A stretch of DNA of 64,000 nt from Spiroplasma gladiatoris. Its GTDB lineage: Bacteria; Bacillota_I; Bacilli_A; Mycoplasmatales; Mycoplasmataceae. This document shows, in pieces, positions 27,921 through 37,980 of this stretch; the first letter of the stretch is position 1; the number at the start of each line of letters is the position of its first letter. The position numbers and the translations under genes were made by a program. The stretch is from positions 1 to 64,000 of the forward strand of contig NZ_CP038013.1 of assembly GCF_004379335.1 (NCBI RefSeq). The letters run 5' to 3'. The notes under the pieces are model-generated. The model was not told the DNA's origin. It saw nothing but the letters and a program-made list of their open reading frames with translations, and did not search any database.

Positions 27921-30209
27921 GTGAATTATTACGTAAGACTTGATAATGGCTACTATCATATAGTTGATGGTAATATAAATAAAGTGGTTGCATCATTTGC
28001 GAGCGAAGTAGACGCTCACAAATTTCTTCAATCACTTTTTAGTGCTTTAGGAGAACCTTGTTTAACAGTTTATGATTCTTTAATTCAAGGTCCTGTTTTT
28101 GGTCAAAATGGTTTTGCTTTTTCTAATAGTTCTATTCAACAGCCTGATTTTCCGTTGTGTCAACAACCAATGCTAAGTTCTATTCCATCATTTGTTGGTT
28201 CTCAAAACTTTATGAATTACGATTATCAAAGTCAATATTTGCCAAACCCTCCTCAAGACATGATGTTTTCATACCATCAACCAATGGAAGGTTATCCACA
28301 AAATGAAAACTTTAATGTAAGTGGAATGCCAATAAACAATGATATTTACGGACAAAACTCTAAATTAGATCATTTAAATAGTTTCGGACAAAACCAACAA
28401 TTAAGGCAAGATAGTTTTGACAGCAGTCATTTACTAAAACAACAACTTAACAACGGTTATGCACAAAATAAAATGCAAGATTATAATAATAGAACTCAAA
28501 ATAATGCGAGTCAATTTTCTAATAATAGAGTTCAACCACAGCAAACCACACCCAACGTTCAACCAATAAACCAACCAAGTTCAAATCAAAATAATAATGA
28601 ACAGTTTAATGTAGCTCAACATGGTGGAAAACATGCAAATCAAAACGAACAACAAAGCGAAATTGCAAGTAATAGTAGTAAAGACAATCCAAACTTAAAC
28701 CAAAACAATAATTTATCTAATAACCAAGAAGAGCAAAGTGCGAATAAAAATAAAGAAAACCAAGAGTCATCAAAATCAAAGTATAAAGGTGATAAAACTT
28801 ACTATGTAGATGAAAAAGATAAAGTTTATCACGATAGAAAAATTGAATTTGATGATACAACTATGGCATTTGATGTTAATGCTTTAGAAGAAGAAGGTGC
28901 TATTGTACAAGTTGATGATTTAGAGATAAATAATAAAGACGATGATAGTTTAGGAGAAGCTGCTGCTTATTCTAAAAAACGAAAGATGGGAAAATCAAAA
29001 GAAAAAAAGGAAGAAGACGAAGCTCTAGATAATTTCGAAATAAATAGTGCTGCATTTGTAAATGATATAGATTTTGAACAAAATGATTTATCTGATTACA
29101 AATTAAAAAGCGAAGAAATTAACAAGTTAAAACGAGAACGAAATACTCAAGAAAATATTATTAGTGATTATGATTTAGATAATATGAGTTCAGTTTTAGG
29201 GAGCGGTCGTCAAAAGTATGATTCTTGAGACAAAAGTGTTTTAGAAGAAAATAAAAATTTTACCGAATCTTATGAATTTAATGATACCAATGAGAATGAT
29301 GATTACACTCTTACTGAAGACGAAATTAAAAAATTTGAAGAAAAAATTTTAGGACCATCTAACGATTATAAAACTGACTTTAATAATTACGACAATTTAA
29401 ATACGGAATCTCAAAACAATCAATATTGAGATGAAATAGCAAATTATGATAAAAGATCAGCTCAAAATTTAGATGATATACAAAAAAAATCTTATGGAAG
29501 TGAATCTATAAACGACTCAATACCTAAAGAAGTAACAATATCTAAAAAAGCAGATGACGTCATTGATCTTGGACCAATTGAAGAAGATGATGAAATTTTT
29601 TCTACACCAAGAAATGACGCTCAACAAAAAGACTATGAAGATTATAGTGCTTTAAGAAACGATAAAAAAGCACTTAAAAAAGCTAAAAAAACAAGCAAAA
29701 AAGATTTAGGTTTAACTAATGATTCGATAACTTATGTTGTTGATGGAGTAGAAGATAACTTAGACCTTCAAAAATCTTTTAAAAATTTAAAAAATATAGA
29801 AAAAATAAGTAAAAAAAATAAAAAAGCTGAATTAAAAAATCAAGAAAATATCATAAATACAAACATAAAAACAGAATTTATTGAACAGGAATTTATTAGT
29901 CAAACAAATGAACAAGTATTTTCTTCAAATAACTTTAAAGAAGATACAAATTCATCAACAATTACACAATTGTATGAAAATAATTTAATGCCAACTCATA
30001 GTCCTGTTTTATCTAAAAAAGCAGATGACATCATTGATCTTGGACCAATTGAAGAAGATGATGAAATTTTTTCTACACCAAGAAATGACGCTCAACAAGA
30101 AAAAGAAGAAAAAATTGAAATTACTAAAAAAGATAGAAAAGCTTTAAAAAAAGCTAAGAAAGTTGAAGAAACTTATAGAAAACGTTATACAAAAATGTTA
30201 AGAGATTAA
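27921..30209 (+). CDS. large Q/N-rich acidic protein with internal repeat, unknown function
   Basis: Not recognised. The 762-residue product starts at GTG 27921 after AAAGGTGAG. Residues 1-50 look like a small folded domain (YYVRLDNGYYHIVDG...DAHKFLQSL), faintly like DUF2188. Residues 70-275 are Q, N, M and P-rich and probably disordered. The rest is acidic with basic KKALKKAKK patches. A 29-residue unit (KKADD-V/I-IDLGPIEEDDEIFS core) occurs at 541-569 and 698-726. No signal peptide or membrane segment is seen. UGA Trp at 29226 and 29427. ung follows one base later. A cytoskeletal or scaffold role is speculation. Confidence 0.75.
29541..29627 (+). repeat. internal direct repeat, copy 1
   Basis: An 87-bp unit inside the Q/N-rich gene, identical to the copy at 30012-30098 except for one base (GTC versus ATC codon). 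The near identity points to a recent duplication or gene conversion. Confidence 0.9.
30012..30098 (+). repeat. internal direct repeat, copy 2
   Basis: Second copy of the 87-bp unit, 471 bp after the first and in the same frame. Both are followed, after different spacers, by a KALKKAKK-coding stretch. Confidence 0.9.
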
Positions 30210-30210
30210 T

Positions 30211-30876
30211 ATGTTGGATATATTGGCAAATATTAAAGAAGATTGAAAAAAATTATTTGAAAAAAATGGTATTGATAAAGATATCTATGAAGTTTTAGAT
30301 AAAATTAAAAACTTCAATAATGTCTATCCCCCTAAGGAAGAAATATTTAGGGTTTTTGAATTAATTGATTTTAAAGATGTAAAAGTTATAATTTTAGGTC
30401 AAGACCCTTATCATAGCGATTTAGTAGCAAATGGAATCGCATTTAGCGCAAGCAATAAGGTAAAAACGCCAAGAAGTTTAGCTAATATTTTTAAAGAACT
30501 AAATAACGATTTAGGTATTGATCATTTTAACAACAACGATTTAAGTGGGTGAGTCAAGCAAGGAGTTTTATTATTAAACACTTGTTTAACTGTACAAAAA
30601 TCCCTACCAGGATCACATACAAACATTGGGTGAGAACAAATAATTATTAAAATTATTAAAATATTGAGCAAAAACAATAATTTAATTTATTGTTTATGAG
30701 GAAATTTTGCAAAAAACTTATATAATATTCTTAATATAAATAGTGAGTTTGTCATAAAAAGTGCTCATCCATCACCGTTTAGTTATAAAAAAGGGTTTGA
30801 AAACTCAAAACCTTTTTCAATTATCAACAATTATTTAATTTCTTTAAAATTAGAAAAAATTGATTGAACTAAATAA
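30211..30876 (+). CDS. ung: uracil-DNA glycosylase
   Basis: Removes uracil from DNA in base excision repair. The 221-residue product has the catalytic water-activating motif GQDPYH at residues 63-68 (Asp65), NTCLTV, and the DNA-contacting HPSP with His186. UGA is used for Trp at several sites (30241, 30550, 30631, 30865). The ATG follows the previous stop by one base, suggesting a shared transcript. The next gene begins 10 bp later. Confidence 0.95.
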
Positions 30877-30886
30877 AGGAGAAAGT

Positions 30887-31804
30887 ATGCAAAAGTTAGC
30901 AGAATTAATGTTACAAGGTAACAACTTAGCTTATCTAGGTTCTGGAATAATAGGGTTTTTTATACTTGCATATATTGTTTATAACTGTTTGTCTTATTCA
31001 ATCCTTAGAGAAAGGTATCACGGGATTAGATTTACAACAAAAAACATTGCTTATATAACAATGCTAGTAGCAGTTAGTGCAAGTGTAACAATTGTTGTTT
31101 CCTTAGTTGCTCCTGTTACTGTTTTTCCACCAGTTAGAATAGCTATTGAAGGATTAATGGTAAAAATTGCAGGTTTCATTTTCGGACCAATTGTTGGAGT
31201 TATAGTGGGGTTAATTACTGAAATAATTGTTATGCTATTTGTACCTTCTTTCATTCACCCTGCATTTATAATTGTTGTTATTTGTTATGGATTTGTTTCT
31301 GGAATTGGGGCAAGTTTTTTAAGAATTGGTAAAGGTAATAATTGAATAATAGTAGCAATTTTAAATATATTTTTATTAGCATTTGCTGGTGTAATGTATT
31401 ACATCATTGACGTTGCAAATTTTCCTGATAATACAATTAATATGGCTGGAATACTTATGAGTAAAGAGGTATTTAAATGAGTATTTCTACTTTCAGTATT
31501 TTTATGTGTAATAATTGTTTGAATTGTTTATATCGTAGGAACAGTAACTGGTAAAAGTAAAAAACTCAATGTCTTTTTACCAATTATGTTATTTGCAACG
31601 GCATCCGAATACCTAGTCACAGCTTTAATCTCTGCTTGAGGAGATTATGGTTTTTTAGGATTAGAAACCGGAGACAATGATAACGGTTATATTTTAATGT
31701 TTATGTCAAGATTAGTTCAAGCTCCAATTAAAATTATTGGTAACTCAGCAATTTTATATTATACTTATAAAGCAGTATCACCATTAATTAAAAGTGATAG
31801 ATAG
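30887..31804 (+). CDS. ECF transporter S component, possibly folate (FolT-like)
   Basis: Substrate-binding membrane subunit of an energy-coupling factor vitamin transporter. The 305-residue product has about six to seven hydrophobic segments, with the S-component pattern of an FGPIVGVIVGLITEII stretch after about residue 100. It should work with EcfA/EcfA'/EcfT encoded elsewhere. ATG 30887 follows AAGGAG. Folate is my best guess from resemblance to the folate group; other vitamins are possible. Co-directional with ung upstream and cysS downstream. Confidence 0.7.
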
Positions 31805-31814
31805 GAATTTAATA

Positions 31815-33149
31815 ATGCTAAAAATTTATGACTCTCTTACGGGCGAGAAAAAAACTATTAATGACTCAAAGGTAAGAATCTATACATGTGGACCAACAGT
31901 TTATAATTATATCCATATTGGAAATGCAAGACCATTAATATTGGCAGACTTAGTTGTAAAATTTTTAACCTTTAAAGAAGTTAAGGTAAAATATCTTTTA
32001 AATATCACTGATATCGATGACAAAATAATTAATAAAGCTATAGAAGAAAATGTGTCTGAGTTTGACATAGCCAAAAAATATAGCGATGCATTTTTTAATG
32101 ATATAGAAAATTTAAACATAACACTCCCAACTAAAGTAATACCAATCTCTTCAAAATTGATTGAGATAATTGATTTTATAGAAATTTTAATAGATAAAAA
32201 GTATGCTTATGAAGTAAATGGAAATGTATATTTTGATATTTCTTCCTTAGAAAAAGAATATGGAGAATTATCAAAACAAAAGAAAGAAGAATTAAACACA
32301 GGAGCAAGAGTTGAACAAGATTTTAATAAAAAAAATTCTGGCGACTTTGTTCTTTGAAAAAAAACAGATAAAGGGAAGAAATGGCTATCAAAGTGAAGCT
32401 ATGGTAGACCAGGTTGACATACAGAGTGTGCCTTACTAATTGATAATTTCTTTACTAAACCTTTAGATATTCATATTGGAGGAATTGATTTAAAATTCCC
32501 TCATCATGAAAACGAAAGAATACAGTATATTGCAAAAAATAATAAAGAAATAGCAATTGCTTGGGCTTACAATGGACATTTGTCAATTAATAATGAAAAA
32601 ATGTCAAAATCATTAGGAAATACTATTTTAGTAAAAGATTTTATTGAGAAGTATGGAGCTAATGAGTTAAGATTTATTTATTTAAATAGCAATTATAAAC
32701 AGCCATTAAATATAACAGAGGAATTAATTAACCAATCAATTGAATGAAACAACAAAATCTTTAATTTATTGAAACTGGCTAATTGAAAAATTGCAACAAA
32801 AGAAGTTATTTTAAATAATCAAACACCAATTGATGATGATTTTGACTCTTATAAATATATAACTAAATTTAAAGAGTTTATGAATGATGATTTAAACACT
32901 CCAATGGTAATAACTTTATTAGAAGAAATGGCAAAAAACATTAATAAACAAATTAAAAACAAAGTTTTAGACAAAACCTTAGAAAAATTTAAGGCGATCT
33001 TAAATGTATTAGGTTTAAGTTATAAAATATTAGACATTGATAAAAAAACAAAAGAGAAGTTATTGGAATGATTAATGCTATTAGAAAATAAAAATTATGA
33101 AAAAGCAGATATCATTCGGAAAAAACTTCAAGAAGGAGGAATTATTTAG
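31815..33149 (+). CDS. cysS: cysteinyl-tRNA synthetase
   Basis: Charges tRNA-Cys. The 444-residue class I enzyme has VRIYTCGPTVYNYIHIGNARPL (zinc Cys and HIGN), the zinc-binding WHTECALL and HHENERIQ stretches, and KMSKSLGN. Trp uses UGG at 32382 and 32562 and otherwise UGA. I chose ATG 31815 over an upstream in-frame GTG (31794) inside the previous gene, since TAGGA lies at 31802-31806. cysS-rlmB-sigma-rpmG-secE-nusG matches the Bacillus order. Confidence 0.96.
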
Positions 33150-33150
33150 T

Positions 33151-33870
33151 ATGCCAAATATAGTTTTTGGAAAAAAAAACATTTTTAGCATTATTAAAAA
33201 CTCCCCTAGTTTAGTCGAAAAAATTTATGTAGTTAAAGGATTTTCGTTTGATAATGAAATCTATAATTTAATAAAAACAAATAACTTAAAATGAGAATCA
33301 ATAGAAATTAAAGAATTTCAAACGATTTTAAATCAAAATGTTAATCATCAAAACATAATTGCTTATGTAAAAGACTTTCAATATAGTCAATTGCAAGATT
33401 TAATAAGCAATGAAAAAAAACAAACTATTCTTGTCTTAGATAGAATTCAAGATCCAAATAACTTTGGTGCTATAATTAGAAGTTCTGTATTATTTGGAGC
33501 AAATGGAATTGTTATTTTAGACAGAAACCAAACAGAAGTAACACCAGCAGTTATAAAAACCTCTGCAGGAACAGCTTTTGAAATGCCAATTGCAAAAGTT
33601 ACAAATCTTGCTAACGCTTTAAATGTTTTAAAGCAAAAAGGATTTTGAGTTTATGCTTCGTATTTGTCAGATGATTCAGTTGATCTTTCAAATATAGTTT
33701 TTGAAGATAAAAAAGTTATTTTAATTGGAAGTGAAGGTGAAGGTTTGACAAACAAACTAGTGTCACATTCTGATTTTAAATTTAAAATTAAAACATCAAA
33801 CATAATTGATTCACTAAATGCATCTGTTGCAACAGGAATAATTCTATTTAAAGCAAACGTTGACCAATAA
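33151..33870 (+). CDS. rlmB: 23S rRNA (guanosine-2'-O-)-methyltransferase RlmB (TrmH family)
   Basis: SPOUT-fold 2'-O-methyltransferase expected to modify G2251 of 23S rRNA. The 239-residue product starts MPNIVFGKKNIF and has the three TrmH motifs: LDRIQDPNNFGAIIRS, IVILDRNQTEVTPAVIKTSAGTAF and IGSEGEGL...IKTSNIIDSLNASVATGI. AGAAGGAGG precedes ATG 33151. UGA at 33646 is Trp. Its end overlaps the next coding region. Confidence 0.93.
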
Positions 33871-34474
33871 TAGTTTAAAGCATGCCATCTATTTGATTTT
33901 AAAAGATAAATTTGAATTTTTAACTCATGAAGAACTACTAACAGTTACAGAAAGAACTGAAAACATCATGCTAAAAATTCATAGAAAATCAAAATTAAAT
34001 TTATTTGAACCAAGTGAAGAATTAACCCCTTTTTATGAAGCTGTTAATGAAATTGCAAGAGTTTATGATGAAAAAAAATGTGACAATTTTTTAGCTTTTT
34101 ACTATTTAAGATTAAGACAAAGAATTTTAGACTATATGAGATGAATTACAAGAAAAAATCGTGATCTATTTAAAATGGAAAGCATTGTTCAATACGAAAA
34201 CGGTCAAACCAATTATGATAAAATGGTTGATAAATATTCTTATGAATCTTTTGTAGAACAAAATTTAAACCATATAAGTCGAACTACCTTTTTAGCTTTT
34301 TGTAAAAGTAGTAAAAATTACAAAGACATTATTACAATTAATCTTGTTTTAAATGGTTATAATATTCGAAAAACTTGCTTGATGCTAGATATTACAAGAA
34401 GAGAATATGATAAAATAATTACAAATTTTAAAAAGTTTTTAATTAATTTACTAATTGAAGATAAAAATATATAA
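33860..34474 (+). CDS. sigma-70-family-like protein at the sigH position
   Basis: A 204-residue protein with a helical N-terminal half (ERTENIMLKIHRKSKLNLFEP...FLAFYYLRLRQRILDYMRWITRKNRD), which resembles sigma region 2, and a C-terminal half with a helix-turn-helix-like GYNIRKTCLMLDITRREYDKIITNFKKFL, resembling region 4. Placement between rlmB and rpmG-secE-nusG is exactly that of sigH in Bacillus. The start is uncertain: TTG 33860 lies inside rlmB without a clear ribosome-binding site. UGA at 34142 is Trp. Sequence similarity is weak, so synteny carries most of the weight. Confidence 0.65.
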
Positions 34475-34498
34475 TATTTTTTAGAAAGAGTGTTTTGT

Positions 34499-34660
34499 AT
34501 GGCAATTGCATCAAAGAAAAAGATTTTATTAGTTTGCGAAGATTGCTTGTCAAGAAACTATAGTTTGCAAAAAAGCACTATCTCACAAAGAGAGAGATTA
34601 ATTATTAAAAAGTTTTGTAGCAAATGTAATTTAAGAACAACACACAAGGAGTCAAGATAA
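34499..34660 (+). CDS. rpmG: 50S ribosomal protein L33
   Basis: A 53-residue protein with the zinc-ribbon cysteines VCEDC and FCSKC, the metal-binding form of L33. It is followed closely by secE and nusG, the standard cluster. AGAAAGAG lies about 8 bp before ATG 34499. Confidence 0.93.
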   Translation: MAIASKKKILLVCEDCLSRNYSLQKSTISQRERLIIKKFCSKCNLRTTHKESR

Positions 34661-34662
34661 AT

Positions 34663-35058
34663 ATGAAAGAAAAAGATTTGGATAAAAAAGCTCAAAAGCA
34701 AGCTTTAAAAGAGAAAATTAAAGCTGAAAAAGCAAAAGCAAAAGCGGCTAAAAAAGAACAATTTAAAGAAATTTATGCTGCCCTTGAAGGTGACAAAGGT
34801 CTTACAAAAGAGCAACGTGTTAAAAAAGCAAGAGCTGCAAAAGTAAAAGAGCATAAGCAAAAAATTAATGTTAAGTTAGCTTTAAAAGAAGCTCCAATAA
34901 AAATGCTTAAAGAGATCAACAAAATTAAATGAAGTGGAAGAGCAAATTTAGGACAAAAATTTTCATGAGTAATTATATTTATATTAATTTTTGCATTATT
35001 TTTCTACGGAATTGATACTGGATTAAAACATTTATTTATATTAATGAAAATCATTTAG
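34663..35058 (+). CDS. secE: preprotein translocase subunit SecE
   Basis: Stabilises SecY in the Sec translocon. The 131-residue product has a long basic, Lys/Ala-rich N-terminal part (residues 1-88), then the SecE pattern WSGRANLGQKFSWVIIFILIFALFFYGIDTGL with one membrane helix at about 103-122. Trp90 and Trp102 are UGA. The basic extension is longer than in Bacillus (59 residues in total). Identity is supported by position between rpmG and nusG. Confidence 0.9.
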
Positions 35059-35072
35059 GAGAAACAAAAAAA

Positions 35073-35705
35073 ATGGAAACTAAAGAAATAGCATCGCTTA
35101 CAGAAGAACTTGAGTCTTATAAAGGTCAATGGTTTGTAATAAATTGTAATAGTGGTCACGAAGACCGTGTAAGAGGAGATTTATTACAAAAAATAGAAAC
35201 TTCAGGACTTGAAGAAGTTATTTTTGATATAAGAATTTCAAAATCTCAATTTATGGGGAAAAACAATAAGTTAACTGATAAAAACAAATATCCTGGTTAT
35301 TTATTTATAAATATGTTAATGAATGATGAAACTTGATTTATTGTTCGTAACACTCCGGGAGTGAATGGTTTTATTGGTTCGTCTGGGAAGGGTGCTAAAC
35401 CATTTCCAATCACTGCAGAAGAAGTAGCAAGAGTTTTACAAAGTCAAAATGATAGTGGGTCAAAAAACACTGGTCAAAAAAACACCGGTCATACTCAACC
35501 TAAAAAAGAAAAAGTATTATTTACAGCTTCTTTTAAAAATAAAGATGTAGTTGTTGTTAAAGATGGACCTTTTGCAAATACTGAAGGACAGGTCTTAGAA
35601 ATGGATTTTGAAAAAGGAGTTGCTGTAGTGAACATTGAATTGTTTGGTAGAATTACACCAACTGAATTTGAATTTTCAAACCTTGATTTAGCTTATAAAT
35701 CATAG
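35073..35705 (+). CDS. nusG: transcription termination/antitermination protein NusG
   Basis: Binds RNA polymerase and links it to termination or the ribosome. The 210-residue product has the NGN domain (QWFVINCNSGHEDRVRGDLL; NKYPGYLFINMLMNDETWFIVRNTPGVNGFIG) and the C-terminal KOW motif (KDVVVVKDGPFANTEGQVLEMD). Between them lies a polar insert of about 30 residues with a repeated KNTG. UGA at 35334 is Trp. It ends at a strong terminator. Confidence 0.96.
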
Positions 35706-35706
35706 C

Positions 35707-35735
35707 AGCAACTTTATTTATAAAGTTGCTTTTTT
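35707..35735 (+). terminator. terminator after nusG
   Basis: AGCAACTTTA (35707-35716), 4-nt loop, TAAAGTTGCT (35721-35730), T run to 35735. Confidence 0.92.
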
Positions 35736-35759
35736 AAACAAAAATAGGGAGATTAATAT

Positions 35760-36269
35760 ATGAATACAATTAAAATTAAAATTATTTTAGAAGATTCTAG
35801 AGTTATGAATGCAGAATTATACCCAGACTTAGCACCATTAAGTGTAGAAAATTTTGTAAATTTAGTTAAAAAAAATTACTTTGACGGACTAATTTTTCAT
35901 AGAGTTATAAAAGGATTTATGATTCAAGGTGGAGGTTTGGATATAAATATGCAAGAAAAAAATGACTTAGATCCAATTAAAGGAGAGTTTTCAAGTAATG
36001 GGTGGAAAAATAACTTGCAATTAAAACATGGTAAAGGTGTTTTATCAATGGCAAGAACAAATGATCCTAACAGTGCAACAAGTCAATTTTTTATCGTGAC
36101 TGGGGAAGCTGGATTTTTAGATGGACAATATGCAACATTTGGAAAATTAATTGACAATAAAAGTCTTGAAGTCGCAAGTCAAATAGAAAACTTAGAAACA
36201 AAAAGTGTTGATTTCTACGATGATGTTCCTTCACAACCAATAATTATAAAAACCATTGAGTTGATCTAA
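35760..36269 (+). CDS. peptidyl-prolyl cis-trans isomerase, cyclophilin type
   Basis: Protein-folding catalyst acting on prolyl bonds. The 169-residue product has the cyclophilin core: SVENFVNLVKKNYFDGLIFHRVIKGFMIQGGG, the catalytic Arg in FHRVI, and SMARTNDPNSATSQFFIV. No signal peptide, so cytosolic. GGGAGA precedes ATG 35760. Trp is UGG at 36001. It lies alone between nusG and the rplK leader region. Confidence 0.93.
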   Translation: MNTIKIKIILEDSRVMNAELYPDLAPLSVENFVNLVKKNYFDGLIFHRVIKGFMIQGGGLDINMQEKNDLDPIKGEFSSNGWKNNLQLKHGKGVLSMARTNDPNSATSQFFIVTGEAGFLDGQYATFGKLIDNKSLEVASQIENLETKSVDFYDDVPSQPIIIKTIELI

Positions 36270-36374
36270 TGACTACTATATGGGTTATTTATATATTTTA
36301 TAAAAACTAAAAAATTTTTATAATTTAAAATATATTTTTTGGAAATTTTTTTAAAGTTACTATATAATAATAAA

Positions 36375-36566
36375 TGGGATTGGTCCCAAAATAAATTTAT
36401 GTAAAGGGAATTAAATTTTTAAACAAATATTGAAAATAAAAAGTGATAAAGAGTATATTTAAGGATGTCAACTAAAGGACTTGTGTATTATAAGATATAC
36501 GTTAATAGCATTTTATAAAATATATATCAACTAAATAACTGGTTTGTGATGTAATCAGTTTTTTTA
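36375..36566 (+). ncRNA. candidate non-coding RNA or attenuated leader upstream of rplK
   Basis: The 443-bp gap between the cyclophilin gene and rplK has no credible coding region. It holds a good promoter, TTGGAA (36339-36344), 18-bp spacer, TATAAT (36363-36368). Then comes a small GGGA/TCCC hairpin at the predicted 5' end (about 36376-36387) and an intrinsic terminator: AACTGGTT (36537-36544) with AATCAGTT (36553-36560) and a T run to 36565. The implied transcript is about 190 nt. Inside it TCAACTAAA occurs twice (36468, 36527). I could not match it to tmRNA, RNase P RNA or 6S RNA. The stretch from 36567 to 36712 probably holds the rplK promoter. Confidence 0.5.
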
Positions 36567-36712
36567 ATGATTACACAACATTTTTTGTTGTTATTTAATA
36601 TATTTGTTTTAAATTTATGATAATATTATTAATGGCAGATTTTAATTGTGGAAGTAAGAATATGAATATATTTAAACGTTAGGACCACAGCGAAAACAGG
36701 GAGGTGTTGTTC

Positions 36713-37150
36713 GTGGCAAAAAAAATCACACGTATAGCAAAACTTGAATTTATGGCAATGCAAGCAAAGCCTGGAGCTGAATTAGCTTCTTTAGGAATTA
36801 ACATGCCGCAATTCACACAACAATTTAATGAAGCCACAAAAGAAAGAGCTGGAGAAGTAGTTCCAGTTGTTATCACAGCTTATGATGATAAATCATTTGA
36901 CTTTGAATTAAAAACAACTCCTGCAGCATTTTTATTAAAAAAAGCAGCAGGAATTAACAAAGGAAGTAAAACTCCTGGAAAAGAAGTAATAGCAACAATT
37001 TCAGCAGATGAAGTTAGAAAAATAGCAGAATACAAAATGGTTGATTTAAATGCAACTAATATTGAAAGTGCTATGAGAATTATTGAAGGATCAGCAAGAA
37101 ACATGGGTATTAAAGTAACAGGTATGCCTGAAAAAGAAGGTAATAAATAA
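36713..37150 (+). CDS. rplK: 50S ribosomal protein L11
   Basis: Part of the GTPase-associated centre. The 145-residue product has [23 protein letters not shown] and [22 protein letters not shown] take GTG 36713 as start because GGGAGGTG (36699-36706) is then correctly spaced and the protein begins [13 protein letters not shown] as in relatives; an in-frame GTG at 36704 overlaps that site. The stop overlaps the rplA ATG by one base. Confidence 0.95.
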   Translation: MAKKITRIAKLEFMAMQAKPGAELASLGINMPQFTQQFNEATKERAGEVVPVVITAYDDKSFDFELKTTPAAFLLKKAAGINKGSKTPGKEVIATISADEVRKIAEYKMVDLNATNIESAMRIIEGSARNMGIKVTGMPEKEGNK

Positions 37151-37836
37151 TGCCAAAATTAAGCAAAAAACTTAAAGTAGCAAATGCTAAAGTAGATAAA
37201 ACTAAATTATACCCAATCAATGATGCAATTAAACTTGCAAAAGAAACTTCAATTACAAAATTTGATTCTACAGTAGAAATAGCTTTTAATTTAAATGTTG
37301 ATCCAAGACATGCCGATCAACAAATTAGAGGTGCTATTGTATTGCCTGGAGGAACAGGAAAATCTCAAAAAGTTTTAGTTTTAACTAAAACAAAAGCAAA
37401 AGAAGCTCAAGAATCTGGAGCAGAGTTTGTGGGGGCAGAAGAACTAATACAAAAAATTCAAAAAGATAATTGATTTGATTTTGATGTAATAGTTGCAACA
37501 CCAGAAATGATGGCAGAACTTGGTAAAATTGGTAAAATCTTGGGACCAAAAGGACTTATGCCAAACCCTAAAACAGGAACTGTTACAGTTGATGTAAAAA
37601 AAGCAGTTGATGAAATTAAAAAAGGTAAAGTAGAATATAGAACTGACAAAGAAGGAAACATCCACTCAATACTTGGAAAAGTTTCATTCAAAGAAGAAGA
37701 ATTATTAAAAAACTATCAAGCTTTAATTGATGTAATAAAAAAAGCAAAACCAGCTGCAGTTAAAGGAACATATATTAAAAATATATCTGTTACCACAACT
37801 ATGGGTCCTGGTATTAAAGTACTAATTGAAAATTAA
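37150..37836 (+). CDS. rplA: 50S ribosomal protein L1
   Basis: L1-stalk protein involved in E-site tRNA release, and often a translational repressor of its operon. The 228-residue product has the family motifs [32 protein letters not shown] and [18 protein letters not shown] at 37471 is Trp. Unlike in Bacillus, rplJ does not follow: about 7.4 kb of accessory DNA intervenes. Confidence 0.96.
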
Positions 37837-37840
37837 TTTA

Positions 37841-37895
37841 AAACATTTACAAAGTTAGTTGAATATATAATTCAATTAATAAGTAAATGTTTTTT
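37841..37895 (+). terminator. terminator after rplA
   Basis: AAACATTTAC (37841-37850) pairs with GTAAATGTTT (37883-37892), with an inner hairpin AGTTGAAT/ATTCAATT in the arm, followed by T to 37895. Confidence 0.8.
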
Positions 37896-37924
37896 ATACC
37901 TTAGAGGAGCAATGGTTCAATGGG

Positions 37925-37953
37925 TTTACTAGTCACTAAAAATAGTGTATAAT
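37925..37953 (+). promoter_or_regulatory. lipoprotein operon promoter with inverted repeat in spacer
   Basis: TTTACT (37925-37930), a 17-bp spacer and TATAAT (37948-37953). The spacer holds CACTA-AAAA-TAGTG (37934-37947), an inverted repeat that could be a repressor site. Reading it as an operator is inference. Confidence 0.6.
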
Positions 37954-37980
37954 ACTAATAAATAACAAAAAGAGGTAATT

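Noticed and set aside
36550-36575. Hairpin TGTAATCA/TGATTACA as antiterminator of the rplK-upstream terminator
   Set aside because: Its 3' arm lies after the terminator T run, so it could not form before termination; more likely chance or a second hairpin.
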